Source: Aureliella helgolandensis
GTDB taxonomy: Bacteria > Planctomycetota > Planctomycetia > Pirellulales > Pirellulaceae
Direction of reading: 5' to 3'
Assembly: GCF_007752135.1 (NCBI RefSeq)
Contig: NZ_CP036298.1
Span: forward strand, 7,308,501-7,372,500
DNA: 64,000 nucleotides
Position numbers and translations under genes: made by a program. Shown here piece by piece: positions 38,791 through 46,944 of the stretch. A model generated the notes under the pieces. That model saw only the letters and a list, made by a program, of their open reading frames with translations, searched no databases and was not told where the DNA came from. How positions within the stretch are numbered: the stretch's first letter is position 1; every line of letters begins with the position of its first letter.

Positions 38791-39342
38791 ATGCGATCGC
38801 TGGTATTGTCAGTTATAGTTATGTTTGCCACCTCGGTAGCACACGCGGACGTGATCAACGTCGACGTTAGTGGTTGGCAAGCAGTGGGAGGCTACACAGC
38901 TCCCGGCAATTCCTTCCAAACATTCGACCTCGGGCCCAGCGGTGTACTGAGCGACGTTTCGTGGACCGATTTGGATTACGACGCTCCTGCTCCGAGCAAT
39001 CTAAGTGAACTTGTATTCAACTTCACGAATTCCGATCGCAGCCAGTCGTGGCAATTCACCGTTTCCGGAACAACCTCCCCAGGTAACTACTTCGGAAGTG
39101 GTAATGTCTTCACCGACAAGGTGGCTGGAGGAGTTGGTCCGGTCACCACACTGGCTGATGGAATCTTGCGGTTTGAAGTTTACGATTCGTTCAACGACCG
39201 CAGCATTCCGGTCGACCAGATCATCAACAGCGGTACCTTCAATTTGACGGTCAGCGATGTTCCGTCAGTACCCGAGCCGAGCAGCGCCGGACTTGCGGGA
39301 CTTGTGCTCCTGGCCAGCATGTGGCGCCGCTCGCGGCAATAG
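38791..39342 (+). CDS. PEP-CTERM sorting-domain protein
   Basis: 183 residues from the ATG at 38791, with GGAG nine bases upstream; an in-frame ATG at 38776 overlaps that site. Signal peptide MRSLVLSVIVMFATSVAHAD with an A-H-A|D cleavage site. The mature part is a compact beta-type domain starting VINVDVSGWQAVGG with SELVFNFTNSDRSQSWQFTV in the middle; this pattern recurs in planctomycete PEP-CTERM proteins, but I know no function. The sorting signal is VPSVPEPSSAG, LAGLVLLASMW and RRSRQ. A strong intrinsic terminator lies 42 bases after the stop. It is divergent from the initiating sugar transferase gene and so placed at the head of the exopolysaccharide cluster. Confidence 0.9.
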   Translation: MRSLVLSVIVMFATSVAHADVINVDVSGWQAVGGYTAPGNSFQTFDLGPSGVLSDVSWTDLDYDAPAPSNLSELVFNFTNSDRSQSWQFTVSGTTSPGNYFGSGNVFTDKVAGGVGPVTTLADGILRFEVYDSFNDRSIPVDQIINSGTFNLTVSDVPSVPEPSSAGLAGLVLLASMWRRSRQ

Positions 39343-39380
39343 CATCTACCCATGCAGTGCATTGCCCACCATAAACCAAC

Positions 39381-39409
39381 AAAAGCTGCGTCTAGACGCA
39401 GCTTTTTTT
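39381..39409 (+). terminator. Rho-independent terminator of the PEP-CTERM gene
   Basis: A perfect 18-base palindrome, GCTGCGTCTAGACGCAGC (39385-39402), is preceded by AAAA and followed by seven T. It sits 42 bases behind the stop codon. The A-run on the left makes it potentially bidirectional, but no minus-strand gene ends here. Confidence 0.9.
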
Positions 39410-40399
39410 ATGGGCGTCCGACCATGCTGCCGCCACACGTCGTAGCATCCGACTCGGCAACCTGGAGATTTTGCCAACGACCGATGTGCGGGCAGCGGGA
39501 AAGGCCTCTACCGAACACCAACAACCGCTCGGTGGGATGACCACTCCCGTCCAGAACACCACTCCAAAGCGATGACGAGTCATCGCACTCCAAATGGACT
39601 GCTGCGACTTGTCGTAGCTTTGTTGCTCGGCAACCTGGGGATTATTTCAGTGGCGGGAAAATGCAGAGCACCCCATCTTCCTGCCAGTCTCCGGTAGACT
39701 CCCCCACTCGTAGCATGGTCCCCCGGACCGTGTCGCTCCTCCCAGGTAGCATGGTCCCCCGGGCCGTGCCTCAAGCACCCAACCAATCTCCATGTGCTCC
39801 CCCGAGGAAATCGATGGTTCGCACTCCGAGAATTTCGAGCACGAGCACGAGCACGAGTAGGAGTAGGAGTAGGAGTAGGAGCAACACTGTGAAACACGCC
39901 AACCGAGGAATAGCTACCCTCCAAATTGAGGGCAACCGCACTCTCCCAACAGCGAAAGAAAATACCACTCACCCTTAACAGCAACTCAGAGCTAGCCCAC
40001 TTAGTTGCTCGCACTTCCACAACATTGAACCGAAAGAGGAACAGCGCGCACAACTGTTTAGAGTTCCCCTGCCCCTTCAACAACATGCTTCATCATTGCT
40101 GGAAAGAACCAACATCAGAAGTGACTTGCACAGAGGGCGATAGCAACAAAATCAATATCCACCACTACTTCTGCTTACTCCACCACGCAATGCCCTGCCT
40201 CGGCAGAATGCCTTACCTAAACATTTACAGCTAGCACTGGAGTGATTAGATTTCTAGTGAGAAAGCCCCTGCCTGCCTCGTTAGTGCAACAGCAGCGACT
40301 TTGCGATACAGACGGCATCGCCACGTCGCTTCCCGATTGGAAAGTCGCATGCACCGGGGCACGTTTTTTGGTTCTTTGATTTCTGGAAAGTAATGCGCC
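39410..40399. repeat. Composite repeat (families A, B, F), copy 1, upstream of a PEP-CTERM gene
   Basis: 39497-39860 is a composite, read left to right: GCAACCGCTCGGTGGG-type phrase (near 39524), family A copy 12 (39569-39635), a spacer with AAAATGCAGAGCACCCCA, two family B palindromes (39711-39731, 39747-39768), then GAGGAAATCGATGGTTCGCA and a hexamer run (39836-39883: CGAGCA three times, CGAGTA, GGAGTA three times, GGAGCA). About 350 bases of it recur at 41352-41745 on the other side of the next gene. 39890-40399 has nothing recognisable beyond the upstream region of that gene. Confidence 0.8.
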
Positions 40400-41203
40400 A
40401 TGAGGTTTCGTTTTCGACCCCGAGTCTACGATCCCCTTTCATTTTTGCGTTCTATCGCAGTACTGTCATCCCTCGCCTACGCATCTCCAGCCCTTGCTGG
40501 CGTAATCGATTTCGAAACGCTCCAGGACGGTCTGACTGCACCAACTGACGATGCTGCACTTGACCGCACTGTCGGATTTACGTTCGATGGAACGAATAGC
40601 GTCACTTTTGGATTCGACTACTCTGGCAATGATTTCAATGCGGATACCGATGCCGTGTTTGAAGCACGCGGTTCAGATAAGTTCAATGGTTTTGAGTCCA
40701 AACAAGCCGAACTGAACGGCGGCGCCAAACACGACACCGAACGGCCAGGCTCAGCCTACTCGCTAGGCAATTTTTTCCTGCGGCAACCTGCATCCATTGG
40801 ATCAGTTCCCGGTCCTTTCATTATTGACTACGCCCAAGTAGTCTCGGCCCTGAGTGGTGAAATCTGGGACATCGATACAGGCAGTGCTGGGTACGAGCAA
40901 TGGAAGGTCACTGCTTTCGATGCCGGAGGAACAACAATCACCTCGCTGCTTAGCCCAAAGGGAGACACCCTGCAAACAAACTCCTCCTCTGGCGATAGCT
41001 TGCCCTGGATTTTTTCGATTGCCGGTAGCGGGATTAAGAAGGTAGCTATTGAGTTTGTTGGAACGAATAAAATTGTTGGTTTAGCGTTTAACAATTTCAA
41101 TCCATCCTCGGCCACTGTACCCGAACCAACATCGCTGCTTGTCTTTAGCATCGGCGCGCTGTCCCTAGTGCGTGTACGACCTCGCCGTAGGGCAGCGACT
41201 TAA
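40400..41203 (+). CDS. PEP-CTERM sorting-domain protein
   Basis: 267 residues, start ATG at 40400 with a loose GGAAAG 12 bases upstream. The N-terminus is basic (MRFRFRPRVYD) before the hydrophobic core FLRSIAVLSSLAYASPALAG, with an A-L-A|G cleavage site. The mature part begins VIDFETLQDGLTAPTDDAAL and contains FTFDGTNSVTFGFDYSGND and, near the end, KVAIEFVGTNKIVGLAFNNF. It looks like a carbohydrate- or calcium-binding beta-sandwich, but no family is certain. Sorting signal: VPEPTSL, LVFSIGALSLV and RVRPRRRAAT. It is flanked on both sides by direct copies of the same composite repeat. GGGGCACGTTTTTTGG some 35 bases upstream resembles a sigma-54 site but has GG where GC is required. Confidence 0.9.
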   Translation: MRFRFRPRVYDPLSFLRSIAVLSSLAYASPALAGVIDFETLQDGLTAPTDDAALDRTVGFTFDGTNSVTFGFDYSGNDFNADTDAVFEARGSDKFNGFESKQAELNGGAKHDTERPGSAYSLGNFFLRQPASIGSVPGPFIIDYAQVVSALSGEIWDIDTGSAGYEQWKVTAFDAGGTTITSLLSPKGDTLQTNSSSGDSLPWIFSIAGSGIKKVAIEFVGTNKIVGLAFNNFNPSSATVPEPTSLLVFSIGALSLVRVRPRRRAAT

Positions 41204-41875
41204 ATTGCCGACGTAGCAGGGGCAGCCGGGGTTGAAAAGCTCTCTGCCCATGCCATGGGGAACGGAGTGCAACATAGGGACTGCTGCGACTTGTCGTAGC
41301 TTTCCTGCTCGGCAACCTGGAGATTTTCCAGTGGCGGGCGTGGGAGACCAGGGGAAAAGGCCTCTAGCGAACACGAGCAACCGCTCGGTGGGATAACCAC
41401 TCTTGCTCAAACCACCACTCCAAAGCGATGACGAGTCACCGCAGTCCATAGGGACTGCTGCGACTTGTCGTAGCTTTGTTGCTCGGCAACCTGGGGATTT
41501 TTCCAATGACGGGAAAATGCAGAGCACCCCACCTTCCTGCCTGCCTTCGGTAGACTCTCCCCACTCGTAGCATGGTCCCCCGGACCGTGTCGCTCCTCCC
41601 AGGTAGCATGGTCCCCCCGGGCCGTGGCCCTCCGTCCAAGTAGCACGGTCCCCCGGGCCGTGCCTCAAGCACCCAACCAATCTCCATGTGCTCTCCCGAG
41701 GAAATCGATGGTTCGCACGAGAGAATTTCGAGCACGAGCACGAGCAACCGCTCGGTGGGATAACCACTCTCGCTCAAACCACCACTCCAAAGCGATGACG
41801 AGTCATCGCACTCCATATGGAGTGCTGCGACTTGTCGTAGCTTTGTTGCTCGGCAATTCCGCAGATGTGAGATAT
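41204..41875. repeat. Composite repeat (families A, B, F), copy 2
   Basis: Degenerate family A copy 13 at about 41265-41317, full copies 14 (41425-41491) and 15 (41792-41857). Three family B palindromes lie at 41568-41589, 41603-41626 and 41641-41662. GAGGAAATCGATGGTTCGCA (41698-41717) and a short CGAGCA run (41727-41746) follow, then GCAACCGCTCGGTGGG (41744-41759). The order A, B, hexamers, A is the same as at 39.5 kb. Copy 15 stops about 19 bases before the 3' end of the HdeD-like gene. Confidence 0.85.
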
Positions 41876-42469
41876 TTAGAGGCTCTTCAAACCACGGATT
41901 TTGAAGGCACAGTAAATTGCCACAGCTCCGAACAGAATGGCAAAACCACCGCTGATGCGAATCAACAGGCTGGCCGAAAGCAGGGGAGCTAGCGCCAAGG
42001 CGACTCCAAAGAGAATTGAGAACAGCCCGTCCAACATCATCCATCCTTCGCCTTGGATGGCTTTGCGTTCACGGATCGCAACGACAATTTCAAGTACTCC
42101 ACTGGCCATCGAGAGCCCTGCGATAATCAGCACGACGGTGATTGCGGCTATCGCACCAAACAAGGCTGGATGCCCTGCAGCGAATGCGCCTGCAACGATC
42201 GCCAAAACACCTCGCAGAATCGTCCAGCCGCGCGCCTGCGTCCATCCTGCAAGCCCGGCGATCACCGCTAAGACACCATCGATGACCAAGAAGATTCCAA
42301 CCACCAGCGCCCACGTTAGCAACGTTAGCCCGGGATTAATGAGCGCGTATAAACCGATAGCTAGGAGAACGATGCCGCGCAGCAGCAGGATCCACCAATT
42401 CGCCGCCAAGGCGTTTAGGATCAATGTAGCGTTGGAGGACTCGGGGGAAGGCGATAGAGGCTCAGGCAT
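41876..42469 (-). CDS. HdeD-family membrane protein (DUF308)
   Basis: 197 residues, start ATG at 42469 with GGAG nine bases upstream. Six evenly spaced hydrophobic helices in three pairs, the pattern of the HdeD/DUF308 family: WWILLLRGIVLLAIGLYALI (25-44), ALVVGIFLVIDGVLAVIAGL, then GWTILRGVLAIVAGAFAAGH, ITVVLIIAGLSMASGVLEIV, GWMMLDGLFSILFGVALALA and IRISGGFAILFGAVAIYCAF. E. coli HdeD is linked to acid resistance at high cell density; the role in Planctomycetes is unknown. It stands alone on the minus strand, between two repeat-filled gaps. Confidence 0.88.
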   Translation of the reverse strand: MPEPLSPSPESSNATLILNALAANWWILLLRGIVLLAIGLYALINPGLTLLTWALVVGIFLVIDGVLAVIAGLAGWTQARGWTILRGVLAIVAGAFAAGHPALFGAIAAITVVLIIAGLSMASGVLEIVVAIRERKAIQGEGWMMLDGLFSILFGVALALAPLLSASLLIRISGGFAILFGAVAIYCAFKIRGLKSL

Positions 42470-42594
42470 CTTGCCAAGCTCCTTTCTTAGGGTGAGGGGC
42501 TGATTCGAAAGCGCGTGCGACCTCCATTCTACGTTCTACCGTCTACGTCTCGAGCCTGGTAACGAATCTACGAGAGTCTTTTGGCTGATTTTTT
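42470..42594. other. Upstream region of the HdeD-like gene
   Basis: Contains the ribosome binding site of the gene; no promoter can be named. The tandem array begins directly after it. Confidence 0.35.
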
Positions 42595-43375
42595 CGCTTT
42601 GGCAGTTGCAGAGAAATAACGCTCCGTAGCTACGCTCGCCAGAGCGTGGGAAACAACGCACGCCCACCGTCTGGCGACGGTAGCTACCCTGCGGATGCGC
42701 CTACCGACGAAAGCGAAGACAGTTGCAGGGAAATAGCGCTCCGTAGCTACGCTCGCCAGAGCGTGGGAGGGAAAGCCCACCGTCTGGCGACGGTAGCTAC
42801 CGTGCGGATACGACTGCCGACGAAAGCGAAGGCAGCTGCAGGGAAATAACGCTCCGTAGCTACGCTCGCAAGAGCGTGGAAGGAAGGACCACCGGCTGGC
42901 GAAGGTAGCTACCCTGCGGATGCGCCTACCGACGAAAGCGAAGACAGTTGCTGGGAAATAACGCTCCGTAGCTACGCTCGCCAGAGCGTGGAGGGAAGGA
43001 CCACCGTCTGGCGACGGTAGCTACCCTGCGGATGCGACTACCGACGAAAGCGAAGGCAGCTGCTGGGAAATTGCACTCCGTAGCTACGCTCGCCAGAGCG
43101 TGGAAGGAAGGACCACCGGCTGGCGACGGTAGCTACCGTGCGGATACGACTACAGACGAAAGCGAAGACAGTTGCAGGGAAACAACGCTCCGTAGCTACG
43201 CTCGCCAGAGCGTGGGAGGGAAGGACCACCGTCTGGCGACGGTAGCTACCGTGCGGATGCGACTGCAGACGAAAGCGACGGCAGCTGCAGGGAAATAACG
43301 CTCCGTAGCTACGCTCGCCAGAGCGTGGGAAACGCTGCACGCCCACCGTCTGGCGACGGTAGCTACGGTGACTGC
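42595..43375. repeat. Seven-copy tandem array, 112-117-bp unit with two small hairpins each (family E)
   Basis: Each unit has hairpin 1, ACGCTCGCCAGAGCGT, and 13-18 bases later hairpin 2, ACCGTCTGGCGACGGT. Hairpin 1 starts at 42632, 42749, 42862, 42974, 43086, 43198 and 43311. The loops read GCCA and TGGC, which are complementary to each other. The two hairpins with their flanks (GTAGCTAC before the first, GTAGCTAC after the second) are also inverted copies of one another, so one long hairpin is an alternative fold. The first and last units share a longer spacer (18 bases) than the middle ones (13-14). Open frames across the array have no gene support. Confidence 0.9.
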
Positions 43376-43450
43376 GTAACGACGATGCCGCCAGGGCGGA
43401 GAATGACAACGGGGCGTGCTTTTAGAAAAATGCTTCTGCATCCACCTGAG

Positions 43451-45001
43451 TTACCGGCCGCCTAAGCTGGCTTCGATCTGCTTCTGGATTTTTTCCAGAT
43501 TGAACGATCCAGGAGTTTGGCTAGGCGGAAAATCCTTCATGGTCATCAGGAAGTTACCGGCGAGTTGTTGCATCGGAGCGAGCACAAACACTCGTTCCAA
43601 AAACCAATCATTGTAGGTATTGGCACTATGTTGCGCCTTTTCAAACGGATCGCGGCGCAAGTTGAACAACAACGGTACACGAAGTTCGGTGAACGGCTCG
43701 CGCCAAACTTCGAATGCCATGCCGCGGTTTTCCAGGAATACCGCCTTCCAATCTTGGAAGCGGATGGCAACGATCTGACCGTCGTCATTCACATACATGA
43801 ACTCCTGGCGAAGCGATTCCTGGGACTTGCCGGTTAGGTAATCGAGTTGGTTGTATCCATCGATGTGGTTCTTGTAAGTGCGTCCATTGAGCTCAACACC
43901 TTTAAGAAGCTTCTCTTTGATATCCGTACCGCCAGCAGCGGCAGCGAAGGTTGGCAACCAATCTTCGTGGGCAACGATTCCGTTGAGCACGGTCCCAGCA
44001 GGAAATTTGCCTGGCCAACGCACATAGCAAGGCACGCGGTAGGCACCTTCCCAATTCGAATTCTTCTCACTTCGAAAGGGTGTCGTACCAGCATCGGGCC
44101 AGGTGTTGTAGTGAGGTCCGTTGTCGGTGGAGTATTGAACGATCGTGTTGTCTGCGATGCCCAATTCATCCAACAGGTCGAGTAACTCGCCAACCTGCAA
44201 ATCATGCTCGATCATACCGTCGGTATACTCGTCATTGCCCTTGTGACGGTTTTCCTTTTTGACGTGAGTGCGAAAGTGCATCCGCGTTCCATTCCACCAG
44301 CAGAAGAAGGGCTTCCCAGCTTTGTGTTGACGGGTAATGAAGTCCTTGGCTGCAGCAACCGTTTCCTCATCAATCGTTTCCATTCGCTTCCTAGTCAGCG
44401 GTCCGGTGTCTTCGATCTTTCCGTCAGCGCTCGCCTTGATCACACCTCTAGGACCGAATACTTGAGTGAACGTCTTGCCGTTGGCCAGCACCATGTCGCC
44501 CGGATAATCTTCGTTCTCGGGCTCTTCTTCCGCGTTGAGGTGATATAGATTCCCCAAGAACTCATCAAAGCCATGTACGGTTGGCAGATGCTCGTCGCGG
44601 TCCCCTTGGTGATTTTTCCCAAACTGACCAGTCGCATACCCGAGGCTCTTCATTACGGTAGCCATCGTCACATCGGTCTTTTGCCACCCCTCCTTGGCGC
44701 CCGGCAAACCGACTTTAGTCATCCCGCTACGAACCGGCACACTTCCGCTAATGAATGCCGCACGTCCAGCGGTGCAAGATTGTTGGCCGTAGTAGTCGGT
44801 GAAGAAGATCCCCTCCTTGGCCACACGATCGATGTTCGGAGTCTGATAGCCCATCATCCCCCGGTTGTAGTGGCTGATATTCTCAGTACCGATATCGTCT
44901 CCCCAGATAACGAGGACATTCGGCTGATCCTGTGCCTGCGCCACATAGCTGAGTCCCAAGCAGAGCCCAAGGGCCTGCAGAACTAGAAACTTAAACTTCA
45001 T
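43451..45001 (-). CDS. Arylsulfatase (formylglycine-dependent sulfatase)
   Basis: 516 residues. It hydrolyses sulfate esters outside the cytoplasm. Signal peptide MKFKFLVLQALGLCLGLSYV, with cleavage after A-Q-A near residue 23. Metal-binding start NVLVIWGDDIGTEN (Asp35, Asp36). The maturation motif C-T-A-G-R at 76-80 has Cys76, which must be converted to formylglycine by a separate enzyme not in this window. Further active-site parts are GKNHQGD and STDNGPHYNTWPD (Asp-Asn metal ligands), with a Lys/His pair. The C-terminal domain includes FNLRRDPFEKAQHS. The sequence pattern matches the large planctomycete sulfatase group. It could act on sulfated algal glycans or on the organism's own sulfated polymer. 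It stands next to the HAD-META gene, same strand, 427 bases apart. Confidence 0.95.
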   Translation of the reverse strand: MKFKFLVLQALGLCLGLSYVAQAQDQPNVLVIWGDDIGTENISHYNRGMMGYQTPNIDRVAKEGIFFTDYYGQQSCTAGRAAFISGSVPVRSGMTKVGLPGAKEGWQKTDVTMATVMKSLGYATGQFGKNHQGDRDEHLPTVHGFDEFLGNLYHLNAEEEPENEDYPGDMVLANGKTFTQVFGPRGVIKASADGKIEDTGPLTRKRMETIDEETVAAAKDFITRQHKAGKPFFCWWNGTRMHFRTHVKKENRHKGNDEYTDGMIEHDLQVGELLDLLDELGIADNTIVQYSTDNGPHYNTWPDAGTTPFRSEKNSNWEGAYRVPCYVRWPGKFPAGTVLNGIVAHEDWLPTFAAAAGGTDIKEKLLKGVELNGRTYKNHIDGYNQLDYLTGKSQESLRQEFMYVNDDGQIVAIRFQDWKAVFLENRGMAFEVWREPFTELRVPLLFNLRRDPFEKAQHSANTYNDWFLERVFVLAPMQQLAGNFLMTMKDFPPSQTPGSFNLEKIQKQIEASLGGR

Positions 45002-45428
45002 TTAATCAACTCCCAACCAACAGTTACACCAAGACGAATTGCAGGGTGCGTAACACAACGGACAACGTACTGAACTAAATTTGCTTGAAAAACGCAGCAA
45101 CGAATCGGCAAGGCCCCAGCCGGATTCGCTAGGCCGGATCATCTGGGCGCAAGATTTCGAAATGAGGAGACTCCAGGAACTGGGGAACGAGCGTACCCAA
45201 CGCACTCCACAGAATGACCGATACTGGTGCTTCATGAATCTGAATCTCGCTGGCACTGAACGGTTTCGAGAGTTTCTTGTTGCAAACGCGAAAATGCGAC
45301 AGGCACGCATTTCCCGCCAATGCGGTACCCCTGTGGAGTGCAACCGCGGGAGGCAATTGGAGCTGTGAAGTGAGCCGCTTCGGAACACTCCACTGCACTA
45401 CCGCCTACCGGCCGCACGCATATGGGGA
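45002..45428. other. Intergenic region upstream of the sulfatase, nothing recognised
   Basis: 427 bases between two minus-strand genes. Possible open frames of 60-130 residues on both strands lack ribosome binding sites and family motifs. No dispersed repeat and no clear terminator are visible. Confidence 0.4.
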
Positions 45429-46811
45429 TCAATTTTCCATCTTCGAGAAACGAAGGACGTCAGTGCCCTCAGCATCGATCAGGAATAGCAAGCCCGTTTC
45501 GGCAATTCGATACTGCACGACGCGCTGCAAAGCCGCCATGAACTTGGATTCCTGATCCATGAGTGCCGGGGGCCCGGCACGCCGCGTCATCGCCAAGGGA
45601 CCGAAGGTGCAGGAGTTGTGATCAACCTTGGCTTGCCCCTGAAAGCGATTGACGGCTGAGCTGCCGGAAACGGCCCCGTCGGCGGAGAACTCAAGCGTAC
45701 TCTGCGCGAGATCGATTACACCAGCGGAATCGATATCCTCGGCCAGCCATTTACCCACTAAACTCAGGGCTACACCTTCGGAAGGAGCACCCGCTGGGTC
45801 ACTCCATATTTTCTGCCAATCGACCTTCATGTCGACAACCGTCCACCCGCACTCGTCAGCTCGCGTCAATGCCGTTGTGAGTTTGCCTGAGCTTTGGGGA
45901 TTCGCATCGTAAGCGTATTCACGCTCCGCATCGGTATGGTGCACGATCAATCCAAAACTCGCACGCGGATTGCCAATTGTGGTGTATTCCAACATGGCTT
46001 GATCGCCATCACTGTTTCCAAAGCAGGCAATGGGCCGGCGTCCGATGAACTGATGGATGCCGACCGGCTTGCCTTCCTTGTCGTCGACGAAGAGGTGGTC
46101 CATCGTTTTTACCAGCACGGGTAAACCATCGCGCAACTCGAATCTAGCCTGCCACATCGATCCGACAACATTCTCCGGGGGTATCCCATAGACGCGTTCA
46201 GACCAGACTCTCATGAAATCGGCTCCTCCGCCCGACACGATGAACGTCTTGAAGCCCTTCAGCCGAAGGTAGACCAGCAGTTCCTGCATGGGCTGGTAGG
46301 TTAATTCCGAATAAGGTTTTTCGAACCGAGGATGCTTGGCCGTTGCCAGCCAATCGTTGACCCGCTGGTCGAACTCATCCGTCGTCATTCCAGCATGCGT
46401 GACTCCAATAACATGCATCAAACCATCGTGGTTTTTACCCGCCAGTAATTTTGACAAATCCCCCTGCAAGGCCGCCTGGACGAACGGGTCGTCGGCGAGT
46501 TCAGGTTCCAGCGGCGCACGGCGCCGGAGTTCATCGAATACAAAAGCGGCTTGAAACGGCAGAGGAGCCTCCGGCCACAACGTTCCGTCGTTGTCGAACA
46601 CGGCAACCCGCTCGGCTGATGGCACGAAAGCTGGCGAACCCTCACGCGTAACCCGCTCAACAAACTCGAGAATCGACTGTTTGGCCGCGCCTTCGTTCCA
46701 GGAACCTAACGGATCGGCTGCCACTGCGAAACGGGCCATGCCGAACAAGGAAACCATGGCTACAAATCCGAAAATATTGATATACGGTAGAAGAAGTCTA
46801 CGAATCCGCAT
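45429..46811 (-). CDS. Exported HAD-superfamily phosphatase fused to a META (HslJ-like) domain
   Basis: 460 residues from the ATG at 46811, with AAGGA eight bases upstream; longer frames have no such site. The N-terminus is a signal peptide or anchor (about 1-30, ending FAVAAD). The HAD part has RVAVFDNDGTLWPE (nucleophile Asp in D-x-D-G-T), FKTFIVSGGGADFMRV (motif II Ser) and IACFGNSDGDQAMLEYT (motif IV acidic pair). It resembles the haloacid-dehalogenase-like phosphatases annotated as phosphoserine phosphatase. From about residue 335 a META/DUF306 domain follows: LVGKWLAEDI, NRFQGQAKVDHNSCTFGPLA, MTRRAGPPALMDQESKFMAA and DAEGTDVLRF. Such domains occur in heat-shock HslJ and in lipoproteins. 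The combination in one exported protein is unusual. The substrate is unknown. Confidence 0.87.
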   Translation of the reverse strand: MRIRRLLLPYINIFGFVAMVSLFGMARFAVAADPLGSWNEGAAKQSILEFVERVTREGSPAFVPSAERVAVFDNDGTLWPEAPLPFQAAFVFDELRRRAPLEPELADDPFVQAALQGDLSKLLAGKNHDGLMHVIGVTHAGMTTDEFDQRVNDWLATAKHPRFEKPYSELTYQPMQELLVYLRLKGFKTFIVSGGGADFMRVWSERVYGIPPENVVGSMWQARFELRDGLPVLVKTMDHLFVDDKEGKPVGIHQFIGRRPIACFGNSDGDQAMLEYTTIGNPRASFGLIVHHTDAEREYAYDANPQSSGKLTTALTRADECGWTVVDMKVDWQKIWSDPAGAPSEGVALSLVGKWLAEDIDSAGVIDLAQSTLEFSADGAVSGSSAVNRFQGQAKVDHNSCTFGPLAMTRRAGPPALMDQESKFMAALQRVVQYRIAETGLLFLIDAEGTDVLRFSKMEN

Positions 46812-46840
46812 AGTACTGGTCCTTATATGTTGAGGAAGCC

Positions 46841-46944
46841 TAGTGCTGTGTCCCAACTTAGAATTAGGGTCCAGCATGCATTGGAAAAAGGTGCCCGACA
46901 CCTTTTTCCGGGCAACCCGAAAATTAAGCTGTGACAAAGCACTA
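46841..46944. mobile_element. 104-bp MITE-like element with inner hairpin
   Basis: The ends TAGTGCTGTGTCCCAACTTA and the reverse complement of the right end (TAGTGCTTTGTCACAGCTTA) agree in 17 of 20 positions. Inside is a perfect 11-bp hairpin, GGAAAAAGGTG / CACCTTTTTCC, around CCCGA (46883-46909). CTAG occurs at both borders (840-843 and 942-945 of 46 kb), either as part of the palindrome or as a four-base target duplication. It lies 30 bases upstream of the HAD-META gene start. No protein is encoded. Confidence 0.75.

Noticed and set aside
40351-40375. Sigma-54 promoter before the PEP-CTERM gene at 40400
   Set aside because: GGGGCACG is a fair -24 part, but the -12 part has GG instead of the required GC, and no other PEP-CTERM gene here shows such a site.
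42595-43375. CRISPR array
   Set aside because: Regular period, but the DNA between the hairpins is itself repeated rather than unique, units are 112-117 bp, and no cas gene is present.
42568-43441. Arg/Ala-rich proteins encoded in the tandem array
   Set aside because: They are frame translations of family E units, with no start signal and possible on both strands.
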